The notes beneath the pieces are model-generated. The model saw only the letters and a list, made by a program, of their open reading frames with translations. It had not been told where the DNA came from and did no database searches. The translations under genes and the position numbers were made by a program. This document shows positions 16,087-25,303 of a stretch of 64,000 bases of DNA, one piece after another (positions within the stretch are counted from its first letter, which is position 1; each line of letters starts with the position of its first letter). Source of the stretch: Clostridia bacterium (GTDB lineage: Bacteria; Acidobacteriota; Terriglobia; Terriglobales; Acidobacteriaceae); NCBI GenBank assembly GCA_035561135.1, contig DATMYA010000014.1, forward strand, positions 1-64,000, in the 5' to 3' direction.

Positions 16087-17601
16087 TTACTCGAACACTT
16101 GCTCGGCAGGAACGACCTTCACGTCGGCGTCTTTCGCCGGAATCGTATAGGCCTGGATCGTCTTGTCTTCCTCCAGCACACTCTGCGGCTTCGGAGAAGT
16201 GTAGGTAACCGGCGAAGGCAGGTTCGACAGAATTCCCTTCCGCAGCCCTTCGGCGTCTTCCGTGACGATGGCAATGCGCATAGCGTCTGATTTCAGGTAC
16301 TTCTTGATGGCGCGGTTCACGTCTTCCAGGGTAAGGCGCGATAGTTGTTCGCGCATGTACTGCGGGAACTCGGGTGTGCCGTAGAAATTACTGTCCAGCG
16401 CGTAGCCGAGTTGCGCGTCCTGCGTTTGCGTTAACACGTTTGCGTACTTGCCCAGAAACTCCCGCGTGCTTTCAAACGTCTCCTTCGACATGCCGTTCTT
16501 TACCAACTTGTCGTACTCGTAAAGCGCGGCTCTCAGGGTAAATAAACCGTTCTTCGGATCGACCGGACGTATCCATATCTGGAAGATTTGGCTGCGGCGT
16601 CCGAGGTTCGGCGCGGGTTCAAATCGATACATTCCCTGCGGGAAGTATTCGACATACGCATAGTCGCCGTAGTTCAGTCCACGTAGTTCTCGAAGTTGCT
16701 GATACAGGTAGCTGCTGGAAGAACGATGCTGCCCCAGGTAACTTGCGACCACGGCGAGTGCAGGCCAGTCCTTCTGGCCCCTCACCTGGTCGATTGGGAA
16801 CCCGAGCGAAATGGCCGTCGAACGCGTCTGCCGTTGCACGATCTGGATCTGCATGCCAGGTTTCTGCGCAGGCGCGGCAGCGTTCACTTTCTGCGCTTTG
16901 CCGGCGGGTAGTTTGCGGAAATCGGCGACCACGCGCTGCTCGAACCCTTTCGGGTATGCCCCCGCAAGTCCTACGACCAGTGCCGCTTGTGTGTAGTGCT
17001 GCTTGTAGAAGTTCCGCACGTCGTCGAGAGTCAACTTCTCCAGTGTGCTCACGCGGCCCGCGTTGACGTGTCCGTAAGGATGCGTTGGCGGATAGATCAT
17101 CGTGTACAACACTTCTTTGCCGAGCTCTTCGTCGTTGCTGGAGCGAAGCGTCACTTTCAGGAAATTGACAGCGTCGGTCTTGACGCGCTGAAAGTCGTCT
17201 TCACGGAAGCCCGGATCGAGCACCATGTCGCGGATGATGGTGTAGTACCTTTCGAGATTGTCACTGTGCGTGGTGCCGACAAAAACGCTCATCTCCTTGT
17301 CGACTTGCGAGTTGAACGACGTTGCCATGGGGTACATGGCCTCGTTGATCTGCGCGTAGGTCATGGTGCGCGAACCGGCATCGGAGAGCATGGCAGCCGT
17401 GAGCGATGCCAACCCTTCCTTGCCCTGCGGGTCTGACGCAGATCCCGTGTTGAACAAAAGCCTGAACGTGATCAGCGGCGAACGCGTCGGCAACAGCACT
17501 GTCGCGGGGCCTGGCGCAGGTTTGGGCTTAGGGGCAGCATCGGCGGCAAACGCCGTCAAGCAACCTGCAAGTAGTAGAGCGATGCAGTAGCGAATGCTCA
17601 T
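16087..17601 (-). CDS. M16 family peptidase-like subunit lacking the zinc motif
   Basis: A 504-aa exported protein (signal peptide MSIRYCIALLLAGCLTAFAA). The two M16 halves are present, with the pattern LLFNTGSASDPQGKEGLASL at the place where active members have HxxEH. Here it is GLASLTAAML, so the zinc ligands are missing. The R/Y motif of the second half (LRGLNYGDYAYVEY) is kept. This is the usual layout of a catalytic/non-catalytic M16B pair: the active partner is the upstream gene and the stop and start overlap (TAATG at 17601), favouring equal synthesis. A periplasmic peptide-degrading heterodimer is likely. Confidence 0.9.
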   Translation of the reverse strand: MSIRYCIALLLAGCLTAFAADAAPKPKPAPGPATVLLPTRSPLITFRLLFNTGSASDPQGKEGLASLTAAMLSDAGSRTMTYAQINEAMYPMATSFNSQVDKEMSVFVGTTHSDNLERYYTIIRDMVLDPGFREDDFQRVKTDAVNFLKVTLRSSNDEELGKEVLYTMIYPPTHPYGHVNAGRVSTLEKLTLDDVRNFYKQHYTQAALVVGLAGAYPKGFEQRVVADFRKLPAGKAQKVNAAAPAQKPGMQIQIVQRQTRSTAISLGFPIDQVRGQKDWPALAVVASYLGQHRSSSSYLYQQLRELRGLNYGDYAYVEYFPQGMYRFEPAPNLGRRSQIFQIWIRPVDPKNGLFTLRAALYEYDKLVKNGMSKETFESTREFLGKYANVLTQTQDAQLGYALDSNFYGTPEFPQYMREQLSRLTLEDVNRAIKKYLKSDAMRIAIVTEDAEGLRKGILSNLPSPVTYTSPKPQSVLEEDKTIQAYTIPAKDADVKVVPAEQVFE

Positions 17602-18977
17602 TACAGGCCTCCTTTTTCTGACGAGTTCGCTTTCGTGCTCAGCGTAACCACCGTCTGGTTGTGCTCGGTGAAGAACTTGCGAGCCGCTTCGCGAATGTCT
17701 TCCGGGCTCACCTGCTCGTAAAGCGCATAACGCCGATTGATCGTCTCCGGCGTACTGCGGAGCGCAATATAAGGAGCCAGCGCACCGGCGATTGCAGAAG
17801 AGCTGTCCATCGATAGCGCAAAATCATAGCGCATGCGCGAGCGAGTGGCCGCCAGCCTATCCGCCGGGACCAGCGTCTCGGCAAACTGCTTGTAGGTCGC
17901 GAGAATCTGATCGCGCACGTAGTTCACATCTTTCACGTCTTTGACGCGCGCCATTACGGCAAACAGCTCGGGATCGACGCGCATATCCTGCCCGCCATCC
18001 ATCGTGGCGACCTTCTGTTCCTTCAGCACGAGCTTCTGGTAAAGGTCCGAGTTCTGCCCGAACGCGAGATTCGCCAGCAGATCGAGCGCGGCGGCCTGCT
18101 TGTCCGAGTCGGAGTAAGCCGCTCCGCGATACGCGACGACGACCCAGGGGAGCGTCGGAGTCGGCCAGTCTACGTGCCGAACCTGTGGCGACGTTTGCGG
18201 AGGCTCGGCAGGTATCTGCGCGACGTAGCTTCCACGCTTCCAGTCGCCATAGTGTTTCTTGGCGAGCGCCAGCACCTGATCGCGCTGCACATCGCCCACG
18301 GCAAGCATCGTCACGTATTCCGGACGGTAGTAGCGGTTGTAAAACTCCAGGCTGTAGTCGTACAGATTCGGCATGTCTTCGATGTCTTTGATGTAGCCCA
18401 TCGTAGTATGCGAATACGTGTGCTTCGTGTACGCAGTCTCACGCAGCACTTCGTAGAGCTTGCTAATCGGATTCGCCGAGTTCTTGTTGTATTCGCCCAA
18501 TACCGCGCCGGTTTCCGTCTTGTAAGCATCGCGCGAGTACTGCAGGTGCTGGAAGGCATTAGCCTGGACATCCATCATCCTGTCCAGGTCCTCCTTCGAG
18601 AACACGGCGTGGTACACCGTACGGTCGTCGGTGGTATACGCATTGCTGGACGCACCGGCTCGCCGCAGCACTTCCTCGGCCTGCTCGGGCGTGTATTTCT
18701 TGCTGCCGCGGAACATGAGGTGCTCAAAGAGGTGCGCGAATCCGCTTTTGCCGGGTTCCACTTCGTTGCGCGAACCGGTTTTAACGACCATGTAAAGTGC
18801 GACAAGGTTAGGACTATCGGTCGGGACCGTGATGACCCTCATGCCATTCGGCAGGTCATCGATAGAGTATGCGTAGGAGAATACCTTCTTCTCCTGCGGT
18901 GCAGCAGGCGAGTCCTGTGCTGCGGCGTACAGGCACAAAACAGCGAGCGCCAGCATCAGGACGGCAAATTTCTTCAT
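17601..18977 (-). CDS. M16 family zinc metallopeptidase, catalytic subunit
   Basis: A 458-aa exported zinc peptidase. ATG 18977 is chosen because the ribosome site GGGGGAGGGA precedes it and the product starts with a signal peptide (MKKFAVLMLALAVLCLYAAA); an in-frame start at 19034 would spoil this. The inverted zinc motif HLFEH is in FAHLFEHLMFRGSKKY, with the downstream Glu in TGAVLGEYNKN. The partner half ends in a WPTPTLPWVVVAYRG strand. It is the first gene of the pair and probably degrades peptides in the periplasm. Confidence 0.92.
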   Translation of the reverse strand: MKKFAVLMLALAVLCLYAAAQDSPAAPQEKKVFSYAYSIDDLPNGMRVITVPTDSPNLVALYMVVKTGSRNEVEPGKSGFAHLFEHLMFRGSKKYTPEQAEEVLRRAGASSNAYTTDDRTVYHAVFSKEDLDRMMDVQANAFQHLQYSRDAYKTETGAVLGEYNKNSANPISKLYEVLRETAYTKHTYSHTTMGYIKDIEDMPNLYDYSLEFYNRYYRPEYVTMLAVGDVQRDQVLALAKKHYGDWKRGSYVAQIPAEPPQTSPQVRHVDWPTPTLPWVVVAYRGAAYSDSDKQAAALDLLANLAFGQNSDLYQKLVLKEQKVATMDGGQDMRVDPELFAVMARVKDVKDVNYVRDQILATYKQFAETLVPADRLAATRSRMRYDFALSMDSSSAIAGALAPYIALRSTPETINRRYALYEQVSPEDIREAARKFFTEHNQTVVTLSTKANSSEKGGL

Positions 18978-19144
18978 TCCCTCCCCCTCTGGCCGGACTG
19001 GGCAAACCCGCCCGGCATCACAAAGCAGAATCACGAAAACACCCGTGGCTCACGTGGGAATTCTACTCCAGCAGAGTACCTATAACTCGGTGCTAACGCG
19101 AACGAAGCACGTATTCTCTACATTGTGTGCGGCTAATGTTGTTG

Positions 19145-20005
19145 TTACGGCTCCCGACGTTGCGCCGCTATGATCGAGTACGTCAGTTCTCCGGACGCGT
19201 ACGCTTCTTGAATGACAGGGATTGCGCACGAGAAGTGGTTGACCTCGCTTGGCAGGAACGGCAGCAGGAAGCGAAACGCCTGCGCGCGCCTTCGGCAAAC
19301 ATCCCAGGTCCGAGCGACGCCGGCGCTCAAGTCCACGGAGCGCGTTGGCACAAGGCCAGCCTCGGTAATAAGCGAGTTGTAATCCTGGCTCGTCAGCAAG
19401 GAAGGACATACAAAGTTTTTGGCGACCGCACGCACGCGCAGGCTACACATGGAACCGGTCCAGGCCGCGACCAGAAGTCGGCCTCCCGGTCGCAGACACC
19501 GCCCGACTCTAGTGAAGAATCCGGCCTTGTCAGAGAAGTGCTCTGAGGATTCCATGACCCAAACCAGGTCGCAGGTTTCAATGCCGCAGTCGGTTCGTTC
19601 CGCATCGGCGACTCGGATTTCGACGACAGATTGCGCACCAGCATTCGTGATCTTCCGGCGTGCGAAGTGCGCCTGCTTTGGACTCAGGGTGAAGCCAGTC
19701 ACTTGGTATCCGAACCTCGACGCCAAATATAGGCAGGTGCCGCCGTGTCCACAGCCCACGTCCAGCGCAGTTCCGCCTCCAGGCTTCAGCTCGAGAATCT
19801 GCGAACAGAAGTCGAGTAACCGAAGCTGCGCCGCCGAGGCCGTCATAGCTCCATCGGCGAACAAACCGTGGTGAATGTGATCACCCCAGAACAGGCGATA
19901 GACCCAGGCCATCTGGTCATAATGTCGGCGCACCGATTCGGCATTTATCTCGATGGCTGCCTCCAACGTCTCTCGTTTAGAGGCAAGCCATCCGATTTGC
20001 GTCAC
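19145..20005 (-). CDS. SAM-dependent methyltransferase (tocopherol/sterol methyltransferase-like)
   Basis: A 286-aa class I methyltransferase with GTG start and weak ribosome site. Motif I is ALDVGCGHGGTCLYLA, followed by VTGFTLSPKQ and RPGGRLLVAAW. Before motif I it carries YDQMAWVYRLFWGDHIHHG, a signature shared by gamma-tocopherol and related C-methyltransferases and by coclaurine-type enzymes. A methylated lipid or isoprenoid substrate is therefore plausible but not proven. It is divergent from the DinB-family gene, with 100 bp between them. Confidence 0.82.
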   Translation of the reverse strand: MTQIGWLASKRETLEAAIEINAESVRRHYDQMAWVYRLFWGDHIHHGLFADGAMTASAAQLRLLDFCSQILELKPGGGTALDVGCGHGGTCLYLASRFGYQVTGFTLSPKQAHFARRKITNAGAQSVVEIRVADAERTDCGIETCDLVWVMESSEHFSDKAGFFTRVGRCLRPGGRLLVAAWTGSMCSLRVRAVAKNFVCPSLLTSQDYNSLITEAGLVPTRSVDLSAGVARTWDVCRRRAQAFRFLLPFLPSEVNHFSCAIPVIQEAYASGELTYSIIAAQRREP

Positions 20006-20105
20006 CTGCTCGACAAGGAAGATTACCGTGCCTGGTCAAAACCCGACGGTCAGGCCCAGACATCTCAGTGTCAACGTCAGGCGCTTCGACTGCGGTGGAG
20101 GACTT

Positions 20106-20591
20106 ATGTCAGCTGACATAGACCCGATTCGTAAGGAGATAGCTTTTCAACTCAGAAGCGGCAATGCACATCTCAGCTTTGAAGAGGTGATTGCGGGCTT
20201 TCCACCTAAGTTGCGTGGGACTGTGCCCAAAGGACTTCCGTACTCAGCATGGCAACTGCTCGGGCATATTCGCATAACCCAGGAAGATATTCTGAGATTC
20301 AGCAGAAATGTGGATGGCGGCTATGTAACGCCAAACTGGCCTCAAAGTTACTGGCCGGAATCGGTTGCGCCACCGAACGACAGTGCCTGGGAGGAGTCCG
20401 TCCAACAGGTAATTGCGGACCGCGAGCAGTTCATTCAACTCGTGGAAAAAGGGGATCTGTTCACGCCCTTCCCCTGGGGCGACGGTCAAACTCTTCTACG
20501 CGAAGCATTCGTGATCATCGATCACACCGCGTACCACCTGGGCGAAATTGTCGCGGTCCGGCGACTGCTGGGTGCCTGGCCTTCACAATGA
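20106..20591 (+). CDS. DinB-like (DUF1569/YfiT-type) four-helix protein
   Basis: A 161-aa protein with the DinB/YfiT four-helix-bundle pattern: PYSAWQLLGHIRITQEDIL near residue 42 and IIDHTAYHLGEIVAVRRLLG near the end supply the metal-ligand histidines. ATG 20106 has a GGAGG ribosome site 5 nt upstream, which rules out the longer in-frame start at 19953. Members are metal-dependent transferases or hydrolases using small thiols, or of unknown role. No functional clue comes from neighbours. Confidence 0.85.
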   Translation: MSADIDPIRKEIAFQLRSGNAHLSFEEVIAGFPPKLRGTVPKGLPYSAWQLLGHIRITQEDILRFSRNVDGGYVTPNWPQSYWPESVAPPNDSAWEESVQQVIADREQFIQLVEKGDLFTPFPWGDGQTLLREAFVIIDHTAYHLGEIVAVRRLLGAWPSQ

Positions 20592-20653
20592 CAAGCGGCG
20601 ATCCAAGCGTCGCCACGCGTCGAGAGCACACGCCAGTCGCAGCCATTCAGTTC

Positions 20654-21151
20654 CTAACGCGGATACGTTCCGACGATCTTCCTGATTAGTCCATGGACTA
20701 TGTGCGGAAAAGCGGTGTTTGGCAAGAACATCAACGGGCACTCGCCGGCAATAACGCTGATGCCGCGCTCACTACAGAGTGCAACCGCGGCTGGGTGTAC
20801 CGCTCCAACTCCACCACCACGGTACATCCAGATGTGAGTCACGCCAGCCGCAATGCAATCCGCCACAACCTGTTCGGTCGCGGCCGGGGACGTCAGCACC
20901 AGGGCAGCTTTGACTGCGGGCCTTATCTCCTGTACTCGTGCGAAGCACTCATGCCCGCCAAGTTCTCTGACGGCGGGATTGACTGGCACCGCTTCATAGC
21001 CCCTGGTCTCGAACTCGCGCACCAGTGTTCGAGTGAAATCCTTCGGGTCTCTGGATAGGCCCACGGCAGCGAAACGACGCTGATTTAGGAACTCCGTGAT
21101 CTGTGTACTCGTTGCGCGCGCCGGAGCGTCTTTGCTGGATGTTGCGGCCAT
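20654..21151 (-). CDS. CoA-binding domain protein (YccU-type)
   Basis: A 165-aa protein with one Rossmann CoA-binding domain: RRFAAVGLSRDPKDFTRTL near residue 27, then PVNPAVRELGG, ALVLTSPAATEQVVADC and GVTHIWMYRGGG. This matches the CoA-binding fold of succinyl-CoA synthetase alpha in stand-alone form. An AGGAGGG ribosome site 6 nt before the ATG supports the start. Function is unknown; it may sense or bind acyl-CoA. Confidence 0.85.
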   Translation of the reverse strand: MAATSSKDAPARATSTQITEFLNQRRFAAVGLSRDPKDFTRTLVREFETRGYEAVPVNPAVRELGGHECFARVQEIRPAVKAALVLTSPAATEQVVADCIAAGVTHIWMYRGGGVGAVHPAAVALCSERGISVIAGECPLMFLPNTAFPHIVHGLIRKIVGTYPR

Positions 21152-21248
21152 GAACGACCCTCCTGCTCCAAGTCTCCAACCGGGACACTAAGCACATTCT
21201 ACTTCTGAATTCACAGTCTGCTATCCCAAAAACGCTAGCGTGACCAAG

Positions 21249-21277
21249 GGATCTGCTGTATCGCTAACAGCAGATCC
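21249..21277. other. Perfect 11-bp hairpin downstream of tex
   Basis: GGATCTGCTGT (21249-21259) and ACAGCAGATCC (21267-21277) enclose a 7-nt loop. It lies about 105 bp after the tex stop codon on the minus strand. There is no U-run on either side, so it may be a processed 3' end or a Rho-linked stop rather than a classic terminator. Confidence 0.5.
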
Positions 21278-21381
21278 TTCGCAGCGCTCAGGACCACCTT
21301 GCTCTTTGGACGCTTTGGAACCGGCTTCGAGGTTTCAGCAGCCTGTAAGATACCAGCATGATTCGGCTAGAGCCTACAGTC

Positions 21382-23637
21382 TCAGCGCACCTTCCACTTC
21401 GACGACAGCGCGGCTAGTTTGTCGTCGAGCGAAGCCTTCGGTCTTTCCGGAGGCTTCTGCGGAACCCGCTGCGGAGTACCTTGCAAAGCCTTGATTGAGA
21501 GCGCAATCCGCTTCGTTTTCGTATCCGCGCTGAGCACTTTCACCTTCACGATCTGGCCGGCCTTCACCGCCTCCGAAGGATCCTTAATGTAGCGGTTTGA
21601 AAGCTCGCTGATGTGAACCAGGCCATCCTGGTGGACGCCGATGTCCACGAAGGCGCCGAACTTGGTGACATTGGTCACCACGCCTTCCAGCACCATGTCC
21701 GACTGCACATCGGAAATTTCTCGAACCTGCTCATTGAAGCTCGGCGCCACAAACTTGTCGCGCGGGTCGCGCCCCGGCTTGCGCAGTTCTTCAATGATGT
21801 CGTTCAATGTATAGCTTCCGGCGGAGAGCCCGCTGCGATCCAGTTGATCGAGCAGGTGCGGGTTCTTTACCAGGTCCTCGATAGGAACCTTCAGAGACTC
21901 GGCAATCTGCTCCACCACCTGGTAGGACTCCGGGTGTACGGCCGTGATGTCGAGCGGGTTGTCGCCATTGCGTATGCGCAGGAAGCCCGCAGCTTGTTCG
22001 AACGTCTTCGGACCGATTCCAGGTACTTCTTTCAACTGCACGCGAGAGCGAAAACGCCCGTTTCCGTCGCGGTACTTGACGATGTTGATGGCCGTCCGTT
22101 CCGTCACGCCAGCGACATAACGAAGCAGCGTCCACGAGGAGGTGTTCAGATCAACGCCAACACGGTTGACACAACTCTCGATCACCGTTTCAAGAGACTG
22201 GTGCAACTGGCGCTGGTCCACATCGTGCTGATACTGGCCGACACCGATTGACTTGGGATCAACCTTGACGAGTTCAGAAAGCGGGTCCTGCAAGCGGCGC
22301 GCGATTGAAATCGCGCCGCGAACCGTCAGGTCGAGATCCGGAAATTCCTGCCGCGCAACATCGGAAGCCGAGTACACGCTCGCTCCAGATTCGCTCACCG
22401 TCACCGAGAAAATGCCGTCGAGCCGTTGATCGCGCAGGAAATCGCGGACGAAGACATCCGTTTCACGCGAAGCCGTGCCGTTGCCGATTGCGATGGCGCG
22501 GACGTTGTGCTGCCGCAGCAGGGACTCCAAGGTCTTTGCCGCGCCCGCCGCTTCCGCCTTGGACCGGTGCAGGTAGATAACGTCGTGCGCAAGAAACTTC
22601 CCTGTCTCATCCACCACGGCGATCTTGCAGCCGGTTCTCATGCCGGGATCTATACCTAAGACAGAGATTGGCCCCGCTGGAGGCGCCAGCAGCAGGTGGT
22701 GAAGATTCTCACGGAAAACCCCGATGGCGTCTGTGTCCGAACGCTTCTTCAGTTCGAGCCGGATTTCTCCCTGGACAGAGGAGTTCAGCAGGCGTTGCCA
22801 TGAATCTTCGATGGCGGCTTCGAGGTGCGGTGTCCAGTCGCCGGGAGTGCGCACAATTCGCGCGCGCAACGCGGAAAGTGCTCGCAATGGCTCGAGTTCG
22901 ATGCCGAAGTAGAGAACGTTTTCGCCCTCACCGCGCCGGATCGCAAGCATCCGGTGCGACGGAATCGTCTTCACCGGCTCGCGATATTCGTAATACATCT
23001 TGAATTTTTCCTGCTCGTCGACGGCATCCGTCGCCTTGTGGCTGACGACCGCACCCTCCTCGAACATGATCTGGCGCAGGGCCTTACGAATATCGGCGTC
23101 CTCGCTGATCATTTCGGCAACAATGTGCCTTGCGCCTTCGAAAGCCTCTTCAATGCTGTTGACCGCCTTCTCCGCGTTAACGAAGCTCGCGGCAAAAGTC
23201 TCCAGCGGGTCGGTCGTTGGCTGCTGCGCCCACAGATAAAGAGCGAGAGGCTCCAGGCCCTTCTCGCGCGCTATTGTCGCTTTGGTACGTCGCTTGGGAC
23301 GATACGGCAGATAGAGGTCTTCCAGTTCGCTCTTGTCGAACGTGGCATCGATACGCGCCTTAAGTTCGTCCGTAAGCTTCCCTTGCTCGCCGATGGACGC
23401 AAGAATCGTCTCGCGTCGCGCAACCAGGTCTCGGAAGTAGCCTAGCTTTTCCTCGATGTCGCGAACCTGTACTTCGTCGACATTTCCGGTCGCCTCCTTG
23501 CGATAACGCGCGATAAATGGAACTGTGCCGCCGTCATCAAGCAGCTCGATGACCGCCAGCATGCCGCGCATGGGGATGTTGAGTGTCTGGGCGATATGGC
23601 CCAGAATTTCGGGAGATAGAATTTTTCGATCAGTCAT
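21382..23637 (-). CDS. tex: Tex-family transcription accessory / RNA-binding protein
   Basis: A 751-aa cytoplasmic protein, the normal length for Tex. Domains in order: helical N-terminal region with VPFIARYRKEATGNVDEVQ; YqgF-like RNase-H fold from about residue 330 (SVLGIDPGMRTGCKIAVVD); helix-hairpin-helix region with VPGIGPKTFEQAAGFLRI; C-terminal S1 RNA-binding domain at about 655-725 (VTNVTKFGAFVDIGVHQDG). Tex binds nucleic acid and is linked to transcription and stress or toxin expression in other bacteria. It lies downstream of the phosphofructokinase gene on the same strand, with a structured hairpin between. Confidence 0.95.
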   Translation of the reverse strand: MTDRKILSPEILGHIAQTLNIPMRGMLAVIELLDDGGTVPFIARYRKEATGNVDEVQVRDIEEKLGYFRDLVARRETILASIGEQGKLTDELKARIDATFDKSELEDLYLPYRPKRRTKATIAREKGLEPLALYLWAQQPTTDPLETFAASFVNAEKAVNSIEEAFEGARHIVAEMISEDADIRKALRQIMFEEGAVVSHKATDAVDEQEKFKMYYEYREPVKTIPSHRMLAIRRGEGENVLYFGIELEPLRALSALRARIVRTPGDWTPHLEAAIEDSWQRLLNSSVQGEIRLELKKRSDTDAIGVFRENLHHLLLAPPAGPISVLGIDPGMRTGCKIAVVDETGKFLAHDVIYLHRSKAEAAGAAKTLESLLRQHNVRAIAIGNGTASRETDVFVRDFLRDQRLDGIFSVTVSESGASVYSASDVARQEFPDLDLTVRGAISIARRLQDPLSELVKVDPKSIGVGQYQHDVDQRQLHQSLETVIESCVNRVGVDLNTSSWTLLRYVAGVTERTAINIVKYRDGNGRFRSRVQLKEVPGIGPKTFEQAAGFLRIRNGDNPLDITAVHPESYQVVEQIAESLKVPIEDLVKNPHLLDQLDRSGLSAGSYTLNDIIEELRKPGRDPRDKFVAPSFNEQVREISDVQSDMVLEGVVTNVTKFGAFVDIGVHQDGLVHISELSNRYIKDPSEAVKAGQIVKVKVLSADTKTKRIALSIKALQGTPQRVPQKPPERPKASLDDKLAALSSKWKVR

Positions 23638-23704
23638 GACAGCTCGTGCCCATGTTAACCGGAGTCGCTTTGCGGAATCGGACAGAATAGTGTAGGAGCA
23701 GAAA

Positions 23705-23751
23705 GCAACGCGAGGCAGGACCGATCTGTGGGATCGTCAAGCCTCGCTTGC
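23705..23751 (-). terminator. Two-tier hairpin after the phosphofructokinase gene, possible terminator
   Basis: Outer arms GCAA-c-GCGAGGC / GCCTCGCTTGC (one bulge) enclose an inner CGATC / GATCG hairpin. On the minus strand it starts about 48 bp past the pfk stop and is followed by TTTCTGC. The U-run is short, so this may be a terminator or a structured leader of tex. Confidence 0.5.
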
Positions 23752-23798
23752 ATATAACTCCTGGGCTGTTTGCTCAGGGTTTGCGCCGCGATTCCGCG

Positions 23799-25007
23799 CT
23801 ATACGAGGTCACTCGTCATGATGAAGAGCGGCTTCATTTCGAAGCTCTTGTAATGCGGTCGCAAGCGCTCGGTATTGTAGTGTTCCCTGACGTTGACCAA
23901 CTTCTTGGAGGCCGTGACAGTTTCAATCGGCAGGTTGTCATACCGGCCATTCTTCAACACCACCACGCGGCCGTGTATCTTGCTCAACACCAGGTCAAGC
24001 GCCAGGTTCCCATAGGCCATCGGGACGATCGAGTCGAGGGCATCCGGATCGCCGCCACGCACCAGGTAACCTAGCTTCTGAGTGATACACTCCACGGTCC
24101 TGCCGTTGTTGTATTTCGGCGAAAGTTCCTTGAGTTTCGCGGCCACGAGGTCACCGATGCCGCCGAGCTTCTTGTGGCCGTACGCATCCGTGGTCTGCTC
24201 GGTGAAGATCATATCGCCGCCCTTGAACATCGCGCCTTCCGAAACCAGGACAACCGAATACCGGCTTGAGTTCTGACGGCGGTCAGCCACCATCAGTTCG
24301 GTCAGCTGCTCGATGTCGAATTGGTGCTCCGGAATGACGCAGCGGTTAGCGGCTCCTGCCATCGTCGGCAGCATGGCCGTAAAGCCTGCGTACCGTCCAA
24401 ACACTTCGAGAACGAGGAAGCGCTCATGCGAACCCGCCGAGGTGCGAAGATCGTTCGCGAGCTGAATCGTGCGGCTTACGCACGTGCTGAACCCAATGCA
24501 GTAATCGGTTCCCGGCACGTCGTTGTCCATCGTCTTGGGAATCGCGACTACCTTCACGCCTTCCTGATACAGGCGCACTCCGTAACTCAGCGTGTCATCA
24601 CCGCCAATCGGAATCAGGTAATCAATCCCGAGCCAATCAAGATTCTTCAGAACCTCGGGAGTCAGGTCGTTGATTTCGGAGTTGTAAGCGCCTTTCAGGT
24701 GGTCGGGCACTCTCGACTTGCTTACCTTGCCAGGGTTCGTGCGCGAACTGTGCAGGAACGTGCCACCGGTTCGACCTGCACGGTTGACCAATTCGTCGGA
24801 AAGAATCTGGAAGTTATCGCTGTTGTCGTGATCCTTGTCGCGAACAATGTCGACCAGCCCTCCCCATCCGCGCCTGAGCCCGATCACTTGCCAGCCTTCT
24901 CGAATCGCCCTGAAGGTGACGGACCGGATTGCCGGGTTCAGCCCGGGCACATCTCCGCCCCCAGTAAGAATTCCGATTACGCCTTTCTTTGCTGTCGTAT
25001 TCGCCAT
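23799..25007 (-). CDS. 6-phosphofructokinase, PPi-dependent-type residues
   Basis: A 402-aa glycolytic enzyme converting fructose 6-phosphate to fructose 1,6-bisphosphate. ATG 25007 (AGGAC ribosome site) is used; an in-frame start at 25085 is unlikely. The nucleotide region is GGGDVPGLNPAIRSV. The two diagnostic positions are Asp in GGDDT (ATP enzymes have Gly: GGDG) and Lys in PKTMDND (ATP enzymes have Gly: PGTIDND), which together mark pyrophosphate-using enzymes. Such an enzyme works reversibly in glycolysis and gluconeogenesis. GFSTCVSRT and the C-terminal sugar-binding region are complete. Confidence 0.9.
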   Translation of the reverse strand: MANTTAKKGVIGILTGGGDVPGLNPAIRSVTFRAIREGWQVIGLRRGWGGLVDIVRDKDHDNSDNFQILSDELVNRAGRTGGTFLHSSRTNPGKVSKSRVPDHLKGAYNSEINDLTPEVLKNLDWLGIDYLIPIGGDDTLSYGVRLYQEGVKVVAIPKTMDNDVPGTDYCIGFSTCVSRTIQLANDLRTSAGSHERFLVLEVFGRYAGFTAMLPTMAGAANRCVIPEHQFDIEQLTELMVADRRQNSSRYSVVLVSEGAMFKGGDMIFTEQTTDAYGHKKLGGIGDLVAAKLKELSPKYNNGRTVECITQKLGYLVRGGDPDALDSIVPMAYGNLALDLVLSKIHGRVVVLKNGRYDNLPIETVTASKKLVNVREHYNTERLRPHYKSFEMKPLFIMTSDLV

Positions 25008-25303
25008 AAAAGTCCTGTCTATAGAGAGTTGAAAAGACACTGTTACAGAGCAGATCCACATCGGCTCCAAGCGAACGCGTGTCAAGCGATCACCAAAGCA
25101 CTATGATTTTCTTCGCAATGCCTATCTCAATTGTAAACATCAGAGTGGCTGCGGAGAATTATTTGTCGCCCGAAATTCGCCTTCTACAGCCGCTCAATAC
25201 ACCCCCTAGCCCGCCCGGAGAGACGCAGGTGGCATGTATGCAAGATATGATGGTGATTGACGAGTAGCTCAATCAAGCAGCGTTCGACTTGAGGTAGCCT
25301 GAC

